Positions 1 to 6,101 of a DNA stretch of 8,622 nucleotides are shown piece after piece. Below the pieces are notes generated by a model that saw only the letters and a list, made by a program, of their open reading frames with translations, searched no databases and was not told the DNA's origin. The stretch spans positions 1 to 8,622 of the forward strand of contig QMVQ01000055.1 in assembly GCA_003661185.1 (NCBI GenBank). The letters run 5' to 3'. Both the position numbers and the translations under genes were made by a program. The DNA comes from Candidatus Alkanophagales archaeon (GTDB taxonomy: Archaea; Halobacteriota; Syntropharchaeia; Alkanophagales; B39-G2). Within the stretch, counting starts at the first letter, position 1. Each line of letters starts with the position of its first letter.

Positions 1-54
1 CTTTAACCTACCCGCTAGCTCCTTACTTATCTTTATGGTCGTCTTTTCTATCAT
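1..54 (-). CDS. N-terminal fragment of a VapB-like antitoxin or DNA-binding protein (partial)
   Basis: Reading the minus strand from an ATG at 54-52 gives an open frame to the window edge, MIEKTTIKISKELAGRLK, with the rest outside. The pattern (short polar start, alternating T-I-K-I strand, then a helix beginning S/KEL) is what I know from archaeal antitoxins of the VapB/COG1753 type and from ribbon-helix-helix proteins, which bind their own promoter as dimers. The sequence shows only 18 codons, so family assignment is an inference. There is an AAGG just before the ATG, too close to be a good ribosome binding site. The gene is divergent from the thiolase gene. It could also be a chance open frame. 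Confidence 0.42.
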   Translation of the reverse strand, partial: MIEKTTIKISKELAGRLK

Positions 55-97
55 TTCCTTATGTTGAGAAATGGAATAAGTTGTATAAAAGTGTTTC

Positions 98-144
98 GGC
101 GCCCTTACCCGCCTTTGAAAAGGCGGGAATGTGGGCACCTTTTT
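98..144 (+). other. Two-tier hairpin followed by a T-tract
   Basis: Bases 108-115 and 120-127 are perfectly complementary (8 bp, GC-rich) around a TGAA loop. An outer stem pairs 98-104 with 133-139 (6 of 7 pairs), separated from the inner stem by an internal loop. The plus strand then reads five Ts at 140-144. The shape is that of an intrinsic terminator or of a transposon-end hairpin. It lies between two divergent genes, where no plus-strand gene needs a terminator. A TATA-like string (TATAAAAG, 84-91) sits just before it. Function unknown; the structure itself is directly visible. Confidence 0.6.
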
Positions 145-176
145 ATGTCTTCAAGCTCGATTTGCGAAAAAACACT

Positions 177-185
177 CTTTTTAAG
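177..185 (+). promoter_or_regulatory. Candidate TATA box for the thiolase-DUF35 pair
   Basis: The AT-rich stretch CTTTTTAAG lies about 40 bases before the thiolase ATG. A start of transcription about 25 bases downstream would give a very short leader containing the GGGGTGA Shine-Dalgarno sequence at 207-213. The alternative TATAAAAG at 84-91 would place the hairpin at 98-139 close to or across the start site, so I prefer the nearer box. No upstream BRE is clear. Confidence 0.35.
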
Positions 186-218
186 CAGAAGTTTGACAAA
201 GTGAAAAGGGGTGAAAGC

Positions 219-1430
219 ATGAAGAAAGAGTTAAGAGACGTTGCGGTCCTTGGCGTCGGGCACACGAAGTTCGGGAGGAGCCCTGACAAGTCGTTGATGG
301 ACCTCTTCGGCGAGGCGGCACTTGAGGCTTTAAAAGCGTCGAACATCGAAAAAGAAAAGGTAGAGGCGGTGTTTGTAGGGCAGCACGTTGGTGAGCTAAC
401 TGACGGCACTTCGAACTTTGCACCGTTCGCCGCTGCCGAAATCGGGTTGGCGGGCGTCCCTGCAACGAGAATGGAGGGCGCCTGCGCGTCCTCATCCGTT
501 GCCTTTAGAGAGGCTTACTTGCTGGTAGCCGCTGGTGTTTACGACGTCGTGCTCGTAGGTGGTGTCGAGCGTTTGCTGTCCGCAGGAACGGCGATCGGCA
601 CGAGGGCGCTCGCAACCTCCGCCGACGGCGTTTATGAGTTCAACGCCGGGCTCACATTCCCCGGAATCTTTGCGATGGCTGCCATCCTTTATTCCAAGAA
701 ATACGACATCCCGCTGGACGAGCTGCGGGAGAAGATGGCGCACGTCTCCATGAAGAACCATGGATATGCGGCGTTGAATCCGAAGGCGCAGTTCTACAAG
801 AAACTCGGCGATTTAAAGGTCGAAGACGTGCTGAGCTCAAGGATGATAGCGTATCCGCTGACGCTGCTCGACTGCTGTCCGATGACAGATGGGGCGGCGG
901 CGTGCATTCTCGCGGAGGCGAGCATCGCCGAAAAGTGCGTCGAAAAGCCGATTTACGTGCTCGGCGCCGGGCAGAGCTCTGCAGGCGGCATCTACAGGCA
1001 GAAAGACATAACGGTGCCGATGTCGAGGGTGCGTTCCTGCAAGATGGCGTTCGAGCAGGCAGGACTCACGCCCGACGACGTGGACGTCGTGGAGCTTCAC
1101 GACTGCTTCACGATTGCTGAAATCATCGCTTCGGAGGCGATGGGCTTCTTCGAGTTCGGCGAGGGCGCAGATGCAGTCGCTGAGGGCAAGACGAAAATCG
1201 GTGGCAAACCCGCAGTCAACCCCTCTGGCGGACTCATCGGCAAGGGGCATCCGGTCGGCGCCACCGGCGTCTCGCAAATCTATGCCATCGTGAAGCAGTT
1301 ACGCAACGAGATGGAGCCCCGAGAACTGCAAGTGCATGATGCCAAAATCGGCATGACAGACACTCTCGGCGGCGACTTCGGAACGATTTGCAACATCATC
1401 CTGAGCACAGAGCGGTGGGGTGAAGCTTAG
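219..1430 (+). CDS. Thiolase-family protein (acetyl-CoA acetyltransferase-like, SCP2-thiolase type)
   Basis: This 403-residue enzyme should catalyse Claisen condensation or thiolytic cleavage of acyl-CoA. Visible motifs are the nucleophilic cysteine in EGACASSSVAFREA (Cys89), the VELHDCFTIAE box (His294) and NPSGG...GKGHPVGATG (334-350) with the catalytic His344. The classical C-terminal Cys-Gly motif is not evident, as expected for the archaeal/SCP2-type branch. The frame is open back to 81, but the ATG at 219 is preceded by GGGGTGA with good spacing, and homologues begin close to KELRDVAVLGVG; the 46 upstream codons look non-coding. The next gene, 17 bases on, is a DUF35 protein. In archaea such pairs can join HMG-CoA synthase in a complex that channels acetoacetyl-CoA into mevalonate synthesis, but no such synthase is visible here. 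A role in other acyl-CoA metabolism is equally possible. Confidence 0.9.
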   Translation: MKKELRDVAVLGVGHTKFGRSPDKSLMDLFGEAALEALKASNIEKEKVEAVFVGQHVGELTDGTSNFAPFAAAEIGLAGVPATRMEGACASSSVAFREAYLLVAAGVYDVVLVGGVERLLSAGTAIGTRALATSADGVYEFNAGLTFPGIFAMAAILYSKKYDIPLDELREKMAHVSMKNHGYAALNPKAQFYKKLGDLKVEDVLSSRMIAYPLTLLDCCPMTDGAAACILAEASIAEKCVEKPIYVLGAGQSSAGGIYRQKDITVPMSRVRSCKMAFEQAGLTPDDVDVVELHDCFTIAEIIASEAMGFFEFGEGADAVAEGKTKIGGKPAVNPSGGLIGKGHPVGATGVSQIYAIVKQLRNEMEPRELQVHDAKIGMTDTLGGDFGTICNIILSTERWGEA

Positions 1431-1434
1431 CTAC

Positions 1435-1441
1435 GGAGGTG
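1435..1441 (+). promoter_or_regulatory. Ribosome binding site of the DUF35 gene
   Basis: GGAGGTG lies six bases before the ATG at 1448, within the 17-base gap after the thiolase stop. It is the strongest Shine-Dalgarno sequence in the window and fixes the DUF35 start. It indicates independent re-initiation on a shared mRNA. Confidence 0.75.
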
Positions 1442-1447
1442 TTATAA

Positions 1448-1855
1448 ATGGGAAAGCTCACGTTTAAGGCGTATTTCGACGCTTTGCGCGAGGGCAAGCT
1501 GCTTGGGCTGAGGTGCAAGGCATGTGGTGAAGTCACGTGCCCACCGATGAGCGTGTGCCAAGAGTGCGGCGCTGACGAGCTTGAGGTCGTGGAGATGAAG
1601 AACAGCGGCGTGATAAAGACGTTCACTGTGATTCACGTAGCGCCTGCAGGGCTTGAGGACGAAGCCCCTTATGTCGTCTGCGAGGTTGAAACCGATGACG
1701 GCCCGTGGCTCGTTGGCAGGCTGGACCTAAAGCCGGAAGAGGTGTCCTTGGAGCTTGTAGGCAGGAAAGTTACGATTACAGGGCAGGAACTACCGCCAGA
1801 ACGCCACTATCCCGATAAGGAGCGCCGAGTCGTCCCGCTGTTCAAACTTGCTTGA
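1448..1855 (+). CDS. DUF35 zinc-ribbon/OB-fold protein, thiolase partner
   Basis: This 135-residue protein has the two-part layout of the DUF35 (OB-fold acyl-CoA-associated) family. An N-terminal helix (about 1-18) leads into a rubredoxin-like zinc ribbon with Cys23-x2-Cys26 and Cys37-x2-Cys40. An OB-fold barrel fills about residues 50-130, including the typical run AGLEDEAPYVVCEVETDDG. Known family members bridge a thiolase and a second enzyme and help bind the CoA-bound intermediate; on its own the protein is not thought to be catalytic. The length is normal. The gene is co-directional with the thiolase and 17 bases downstream, so the two are almost certainly co-transcribed and co-functional. 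The physical complex is inferred from family knowledge. Confidence 0.9.
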   Translation: MGKLTFKAYFDALREGKLLGLRCKACGEVTCPPMSVCQECGADELEVVEMKNSGVIKTFTVIHVAPAGLEDEAPYVVCEVETDDGPWLVGRLDLKPEEVSLELVGRKVTITGQELPPERHYPDKERRVVPLFKLA

Positions 1856-1872
1856 CCTGCGCTCTTGAGTCC

Positions 1873-1890
1873 AATTTTCTTTGTTTTTCT
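1873..1890 (+). terminator. Oligo-T tract after the thiolase-DUF35 pair
   Basis: A pyrimidine run with TTTT, TTT and TTTTT blocks begins about 18 bases after the DUF35 stop. Archaeal RNA polymerase terminates on such tracts without needing a hairpin. A weak 6-bp inverted repeat (1869-1874 with 1910-1915) spans it. The rest of the 151-base gap to the next gene shows no coding trace. Confidence 0.4.
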
Positions 1891-2006
1891 TCAATTAACC
1901 AACTGAGCCTTGGACCTGATTGCGTTAGATTTCTTTCTGCACATGCCCCCAATGCCATCTGACGGAACCGCAAAGCTAATGAGGGGCGAGGCGTAAGGGA
2001 ACTCTG

Positions 2007-2822
2007 ATGCTCACAGCAGCAGTCATCCAGATGCGGGTGGGAAGGCATTTTGAGAAGAATTTGGAAGAGGCATCGCTTTTGGTTTCAGAAGCCGCATCCG
2101 AGGGCGCAGAACTAATATGCCTGCCTGAATACTTCTTCGCAGAATCCTTCAAGGGCAAGACGCCGGCAGAAGTCCACAAAAATACGTATGAGCACACTGT
2201 AAGTTTTCTGCGGGGGCTTTCCGCAAGGTACAACGTAATGCTCGCTGGAACCGTTTTGGAGAAGGTAGAGACAGCGACAGAACCCCGATACTTCAACACT
2301 TGCCTCGTTTACGACAGCGGCAAACTACTCTTAAAGCAGAGGAAAGTGCACCTCACCGAGGGCGAGGAGCGTTGGGGGCTCTCATGCGGCGACTCCTTCT
2401 GCGTTACGTCGTGCCGAGGCTTCAAAATTGGCGTCCTCGTGTGCGCCGACGTCCTTTATCCCGAAGCCGGGCGGCTGCTCGGATTGCTCGGCGCCGACGT
2501 CGTCCTAAACCCTGTAATCTCACGCTTCTATGAGCATGACCCCACCAAAGACGCTCGCCAGTGCATCTTCGTCGCAAGAGCCTACGACAACAGCTTCTTC
2601 ATTCTAAAAACAGGTGGCGTCGGCATCTCGCCCTTTGGGAACAAGATAGTCGGGCGGAGCTTGGCGGCGGCGCCGTGGGGGGTGCTTGCGATGACGAGGG
2701 ATGAGAACAAACCGGAAGTTCTCGTCGTGCAGCTTGATTTTGGTTTGTTGAGACGGCTGCGTAGCGAGAATTACTCGCTCACAAGACGTAACAGAAAAGC
2801 TTACGAGCCGCTACTCAGTTAG
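2007..2822 (+). CDS. Nitrilase-superfamily carbon-nitrogen hydrolase
   Basis: This 271-residue protein has the full Glu-Lys-Cys catalytic set of the nitrilase superfamily: Glu41 in ICLPEYFF, Lys113 in QRKVHLTEGEE and Cys146 in GVLVCADVLYPE, followed by the GADVVLNP strand typical of the fold. Such enzymes hydrolyse an amide or nitrile of a small molecule to acid and ammonia through a cysteine thioester. The length is that of single-domain amidase or omega-amidase-like members, and there is no signal peptide, so it is cytosolic. An AAGGGA at 1995-2000 supports the ATG at 2007. The substrate cannot be read from sequence. It is convergent with pheA, and the two stop codons overlap, so there is no operon evidence linking the two functions. 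Confidence 0.85.
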   Translation: MLTAAVIQMRVGRHFEKNLEEASLLVSEAASEGAELICLPEYFFAESFKGKTPAEVHKNTYEHTVSFLRGLSARYNVMLAGTVLEKVETATEPRYFNTCLVYDSGKLLLKQRKVHLTEGEERWGLSCGDSFCVTSCRGFKIGVLVCADVLYPEAGRLLGLLGADVVLNPVISRFYEHDPTKDARQCIFVARAYDNSFFILKTGGVGISPFGNKIVGRSLAAAPWGVLAMTRDENKPEVLVVQLDFGLLRRLRSENYSLTRRNRKAYEPLLS

Positions 2823-3646
2823 CCTTGCGTAGCTTTAGGGTAAGAGCCCAAAACCTTGAGCGTTTCCGCCTTTTCGTTTATGCAGAGCAATGCCTCTTTT
2901 ACCTTCTTGTCCCTTACGTGCCCCTCGCAGTCGATATGGAACATGTAATCGCCGAGAGCTCGCTTCGACGGTCTCGATTCTATCTTCGTCAAATTTATCT
3001 TCCGTTTTGCGAACTCGCCCAAGACCTCGTAAAGGGCGCCTGGTCTGTCTTTTAGGTACAGTATGATGGAGGTCTTGTCGTTGCCTGTCGGCTTGCTGTC
3101 TTCAGCGCCCTCTCTTGCTATTACGATGAACCTCGTGACGCTGTTCCTGTCCTGCACGTCCCGGGCGAGCACCCTCAAGTCGTATTTCGACGCAGAGTCC
3201 TCAGAGGCGAGTGCAGCGACTTCTTTGAACTCCTCAGCGAGCTTGGCGGCGTGCGCCGTGCTCCCTGTCTCCCGCACCTCAACCTTGCCCTTCAACTTTC
3301 GTAGGAACCCTCGACACTGCGCCAAGGCATGTGGGTGCGACATTATTATTTTAACGTCGGAAAGCTCGCCCCTCGCAAGCAGGCATATCCTTATCGGAAC
3401 CAATACCTCGGCAACGATCTTCACCGGCTCCTTCGACAGAAGGTCGAGAGTCTCGCCGACCGAGCCCTCCAAAGAATTCTCGATAGGGACTACGCCGTAG
3501 TCGGCTTCGCCCCTCAGGACACCGTCGAAAATATCTGAAATCGTGTCGTAGTAATTCAATTGAAAATCTACACCACTCGAAAGCCAGAGCTTTGCGGCGT
3601 TCTCAGAGAACGTGCCCTCGGGTCCTAAGACGCCGACCAAAATCAT
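2819..3646 (-). CDS. pheA: Prephenate dehydratase with C-terminal ACT domain
   Basis: It converts prephenate to phenylpyruvate, the committed step to phenylalanine, in the cytosol. The 275-residue protein shows the monofunctional layout. The catalytic domain (about 1-180) carries GPEGTFSENAA at the start, VPIENSLEGSVGET (54-66), SHPHALAQC (103-111) and the diagnostic NSVTRF (168-173; Thr171-Arg172-Phe173). An ACT regulatory domain follows from about 192, with RPGALYEVL and the ESRP motif (223-226) associated with phenylalanine binding. Feedback inhibition by phenylalanine is therefore expected from family knowledge. There is no chorismate mutase domain. The start codon lies one base after the stop of the coiled-coil gene and lacks a clear Shine-Dalgarno sequence, so translation is probably coupled. 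The stop overlaps that of the convergent amidohydrolase. Confidence 0.95.
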   Translation of the reverse strand: MILVGVLGPEGTFSENAAKLWLSSGVDFQLNYYDTISDIFDGVLRGEADYGVVPIENSLEGSVGETLDLLSKEPVKIVAEVLVPIRICLLARGELSDVKIIMSHPHALAQCRGFLRKLKGKVEVRETGSTAHAAKLAEEFKEVAALASEDSASKYDLRVLARDVQDRNSVTRFIVIAREGAEDSKPTGNDKTSIILYLKDRPGALYEVLGEFAKRKINLTKIESRPSKRALGDYMFHIDCEGHVRDKKVKEALLCINEKAETLKVLGSYPKATQG

Positions 3647-3647
3647 G

Positions 3648-4514
3648 TCAGAGCAGTCTTGAGCGTTGGAGCAACAGTAGGTCCTCGGTGCTTATTTTCT
3701 TGCCCTCCATGAACCTCTCGTAAATCTCTTTTGCCTTCTTGCGTGCCTCCAAGCGTTCTCTGAAGTCTCGGTCTTCATACATCTTACGGTAAATGCCCTT
3801 GATGACGCGGTCGAAGTCTCTGGCGTCCCGCTGGTGTCTTATGAACAGGCGGTGCGCCTCGTCGGCGGAGCGTTGCGCTTCGAGGAACTTCTGATGGGCG
3901 GCGTCCGCACGGGCACGGAGCCTGTCCGCCTCACGGTAGCATTCCACCATGCTCTCGTGGTGTTGCTGGGCGAGCTTTGCGTATTTTATGAGCTGCTTGT
4001 GATGCTCGTCAGCCTCAGCCTTTAAAACCTTCGCTCTTTCGAGCAGCTCCTTCAGCTTCTTGTCCCGTTCAAGCTCTTGCATCTTCACATCCAGCTCTCT
4101 CCTAAGCTCCGCAATCCTCGCAACCAGCTGCCGCTCCTGCTCAATGCTCATCACCCGAGTCTGCTGCCGCAACTCGAGCTCGTCTATTTTCCGCCGCAGT
4201 TCCTCGAAGGAGCGGATAATATCCAGCTTCACTCCGTTCTTCCTGCGTAGTTTCTCCATTTCTGCGTAGCACTGGCGGACTTTCTCGTTCAGTTCGTCCC
4301 GCTTCACCTTCATCTCGATGACTTTCTCGTTGTTCTCGTCCCGCAGCCTTTTATATTCTTTAGCCTTTTCGATGGTCTCATGGACTTTCCTGTTGAGCTC
4401 GTTACGGATCTCTGCCCACTTGCTCGCCTCAGCGTTCAACCTGTTGCGTAGCACCTCAAACTCCGCCGCCTTTCTTGCCAAATCGTCCCTTCTTGCCTCC
4501 AATTCTTCTAACAT
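3648..4514 (-). CDS. Archaeal coiled-coil protein (COG1340-like)
   Basis: This 288-residue protein is almost entirely predicted coiled coil. It is rich in Glu, Lys, Arg and Leu with heptad spacing from residue 1 to about 255, has almost no Pro or Gly, and has no membrane segment. The C-terminal part (IKGIYRKMYEDRDFRERLEARKK and on) is less regular. This matches the archaeal COG1340 family, for which no biochemical role is established as far as I know. TAA lies directly before the ATG at 4514, so this is the earliest possible start; no good Shine-Dalgarno is seen. It is the first gene of an operon with pheA (TGA, one base, ATG). A structural or scaffolding role is possible; a link to phenylalanine synthesis is not shown by the sequence. 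Confidence 0.85.
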   Translation of the reverse strand: MLEELEARRDDLARKAAEFEVLRNRLNAEASKWAEIRNELNRKVHETIEKAKEYKRLRDENNEKVIEMKVKRDELNEKVRQCYAEMEKLRRKNGVKLDIIRSFEELRRKIDELELRQQTRVMSIEQERQLVARIAELRRELDVKMQELERDKKLKELLERAKVLKAEADEHHKQLIKYAKLAQQHHESMVECYREADRLRARADAAHQKFLEAQRSADEAHRLFIRHQRDARDFDRVIKGIYRKMYEDRDFRERLEARKKAKEIYERFMEGKKISTEDLLLLQRSRLL

Positions 4515-4533
4515 TTACTGACGCCCGTTGTTG

Positions 4534-4630
4534 ATTTACGAGGGGGAACAACTGCGCCGCCTGAGCACAATGTCTTCGAGGGGAAGTTTGTTAAGGCATT
4601 ATTTAAATGTTACTTTTATTATTTACGAGG
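4534..4630. repeat. Exact 10-bp direct repeat pair around the operon promoter
   Basis: ATTTACGAGG occurs at 4534-4543 and at 4621-4630, 87 bases apart in start position. One copy falls in the presumed leader and the other just upstream of the TATA box. The distal copy overlaps an inverted repeat (4627-4633 with 4645-4651). This spacing would suit a looping or two-site regulator, but two copies of a 10-mer may also be chance. Confidence 0.4.
4600..4607 (-). promoter_or_regulatory. TATA box of the coiled-coil-pheA operon
   Basis: On the minus strand this reads TTTAAATA, close to the archaeal consensus. A start about 25 bases downstream (near 4576) would give a leader of roughly 60 bases before the ATG at 4514. 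Identical 10-base strings (ATTTACGAGG on the plus strand) lie on both sides, at 4621-4630 and 4534-4543, and could be operator sites. Confidence 0.55.
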
Positions 4631-4688
4631 AGTCGGGAAGTAGTGCTCCTCTTTGAGCCCTACAACGCATGTTGAGTTTTATTCGGAT

Positions 4689-4706
4689 TATTTTATTAAA
4701 ATAAAT
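4689..4706 (-). terminator. AT-rich palindromic tract after the HPS-RraA gene
   Basis: About 20 bases past the stop at 4726 the minus strand enters an AT-only stretch with T-runs (ATTTATTTTAATAAAAT), containing a short perfect AT palindrome. This is compatible with archaeal oligo-T termination; no GC-rich stem accompanies it. It separates this gene from the coiled-coil operon downstream on the same strand. Confidence 0.35.
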
Positions 4707-4725
4707 GCATTGGCAACAGATGCCG

Positions 4726-6009
4726 TCATTTCTTCTCCCATTTGTAAAGCTCAAGGACCTGAGAGAGGGTTTTTCCTCTTTTTATTTCCGCCCGCACCCG
4801 CTCTTCCATCTTCCAGACTTCGAGCGCCCGCCTCGCAATCTCGTAAGCCCGCTCCTTCGGGACTACGACGACGCCGTTGTCGTCACCTACTATCCAGTCG
4901 CCGGGCTTGACTTCTTGCCCGCCGCATTTTATCTCGGCGTTTATCTCGCCGAAGCCCTTAGGCTCACCCGCATTCGGAACGATGTGCCGTGCAAACACTG
5001 GAAATCTTATCCTCCGAATCTCATCAACATCCCGAACGGCGCCATCTATCACAATCCCCGCAATCCCTTTGTTCTTGCAGCTCCATGATGCCAACTCGCC
5101 CCAAGGGGCGATTTCATGTGAGCCTGCATAAATTACAATCACATCGCCCTCACCGGCAATGTCGATGGCTTCCACGGGCTTTGCCCAGTCGCCTTCGAAA
5201 GTCTGGACGGTTACCGCCTTCCCGACCATTTTTATGCCCCCGAAGAGTGGTTTTATCCCCTTCATCACGCCCTTACGGTGCATGGCATCGCTGATGTTCG
5301 GCGTGGAGACCTTCATAAAGATTTCTCGAATCTCCTCCTCCAGCTCCTTCTTCCTCCGCACCTTCACCTCGGCGGCGTCGATGGCCTCTCGAATCTTCCG
5401 TGCGGACTCCGTAACGTTCGCCGAGCGTATTATGTTGCCGCCAACGATAACAATGTCCGCTCCCATACTAACAGCAGCCGCCGCACCTTCGGCGTCGAGC
5501 CCGCCGCCGACCGCAATTGGGATATTGACCGTCTCTGCAACCTTCTGCAAGATGTCAAGCGGGTCCATGCCGACCATCTGCTGGTCGATGCCGACGTGCA
5601 CGCAGACGTAATCCACACCCATTTCCTCGACTTCTTTCGCCCGTCGCACGGGATCTTCGTGGTTTATGATGTCCACCATGAGCTCGACGCCGTATTTACG
5701 AGCGGAACGCACCGCATCTTGAATCGTGGAGTCGTCAGAGACGCCAAGAATCGCCACGATGCTTGCGCCAGACTTCGCTGCCATCTCAACCTCTATGGCG
5801 CCAGTATCTATCGTCTTCATGTCCGCTACGACCTTCCTGTCCGGGAACGCCTCCCTTAATGCTCGAACGGCGTCCATACCCTCGCTTTTTATGAGCGGCG
5901 TCCCTGCTTCTAACCAGTCTGCACCGCCTTCTATGCTCTCTTTAGCTATTTGGATCGCCCTTTCCAATTCGAGGACGTCGAGCGCAACTTGAAGTATTTT
6001 CCTGCTCAT
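4726..6009 (-). CDS. Fused 3-hexulose-6-phosphate synthase / RraA-like (aldolase-type) protein
   Basis: Two domains are joined in 427 residues. Residues 1-210 form a TIM barrel of the HPS/KGPDC (orotidine decarboxylase-like) family: QVALDVLE with Asp11, DWLEAGTP with Glu34, [10 protein letters not shown] with Asp63, Lys65 and Asp68, VCVHVGID with His138, and the phosphate-binding loops AVGGGLD and IVGGNII. HPS condenses formaldehyde with ribulose 5-phosphate, or runs in reverse to supply pentose phosphate in archaea. Residues 215-427 are an RraA-like/HMG-aldolase-type domain with [25 protein letters not shown] and [10 protein letters not shown] (Arg326, Asp327); its reaction is unknown, and the name 'ribonuclease regulator' carried by relatives is probably misleading. 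No second-step isomerase (PHI) or Fae gene is visible nearby. No clear Shine-Dalgarno precedes the ATG; the upstream TATA-like repeat suggests a leaderless mRNA. Confidence 0.9.
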   Translation of the reverse strand: MSRKILQVALDVLELERAIQIAKESIEGGADWLEAGTPLIKSEGMDAVRALREAFPDRKVVADMKTIDTGAIEVEMAAKSGASIVAILGVSDDSTIQDAVRSARKYGVELMVDIINHEDPVRRAKEVEEMGVDYVCVHVGIDQQMVGMDPLDILQKVAETVNIPIAVGGGLDAEGAAAAVSMGADIVIVGGNIIRSANVTESARKIREAIDAAEVKVRRKKELEEEIREIFMKVSTPNISDAMHRKGVMKGIKPLFGGIKMVGKAVTVQTFEGDWAKPVEAIDIAGEGDVIVIYAGSHEIAPWGELASWSCKNKGIAGIVIDGAVRDVDEIRRIRFPVFARHIVPNAGEPKGFGEINAEIKCGGQEVKPGDWIVGDDNGVVVVPKERAYEIARRALEVWKMEERVRAEIKRGKTLSQVLELYKWEKK

Positions 6010-6027
6010 CTATCTTCTTAGGGCGGC

Positions 6028-6053
6028 GCTCCTAATAAAAGCTCCTAATAAAA
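6028..6053 (-). promoter_or_regulatory. Tandem 13-bp repeat carrying duplicated TATA-like boxes
   Basis: GCTCCTAATAAAA occurs twice in direct succession (6028-6040 and 6041-6053, plus-strand reading). On the minus strand each unit gives TTTTATTAG. The nearer copy lies about 23-31 bases before the ATG at 6009, which is the expected TATA position for a leaderless transcript; the farther copy is shifted by 13 bases. I read it as the promoter of the HPS-RraA gene with a duplicated TATA-like element. Confidence 0.5.
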
Positions 6054-6101
6054 GCCCCGCCGAGCTCAAAGCACTTCCAATCCTTATAGTCGATCCTTTA
6101 C

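Noticed and set aside
81..218. N-terminal extension of the thiolase from a TTG at 81
   Set aside because: It overlaps the hairpin and promoter-like sequences, has no family resemblance, and the ATG at 219 has a proper ribosome binding site and matches the usual family start.
837..1277. Minus-strand open frame of 146 codons
   Set aside because: Antisense shadow of the thiolase, caused by its G/C-biased codons.
5278..5859. Plus-strand open frame of 193 codons
   Set aside because: It lies inside the HPS-RraA gene on the opposite strand; the minus-strand product has all the family motifs.
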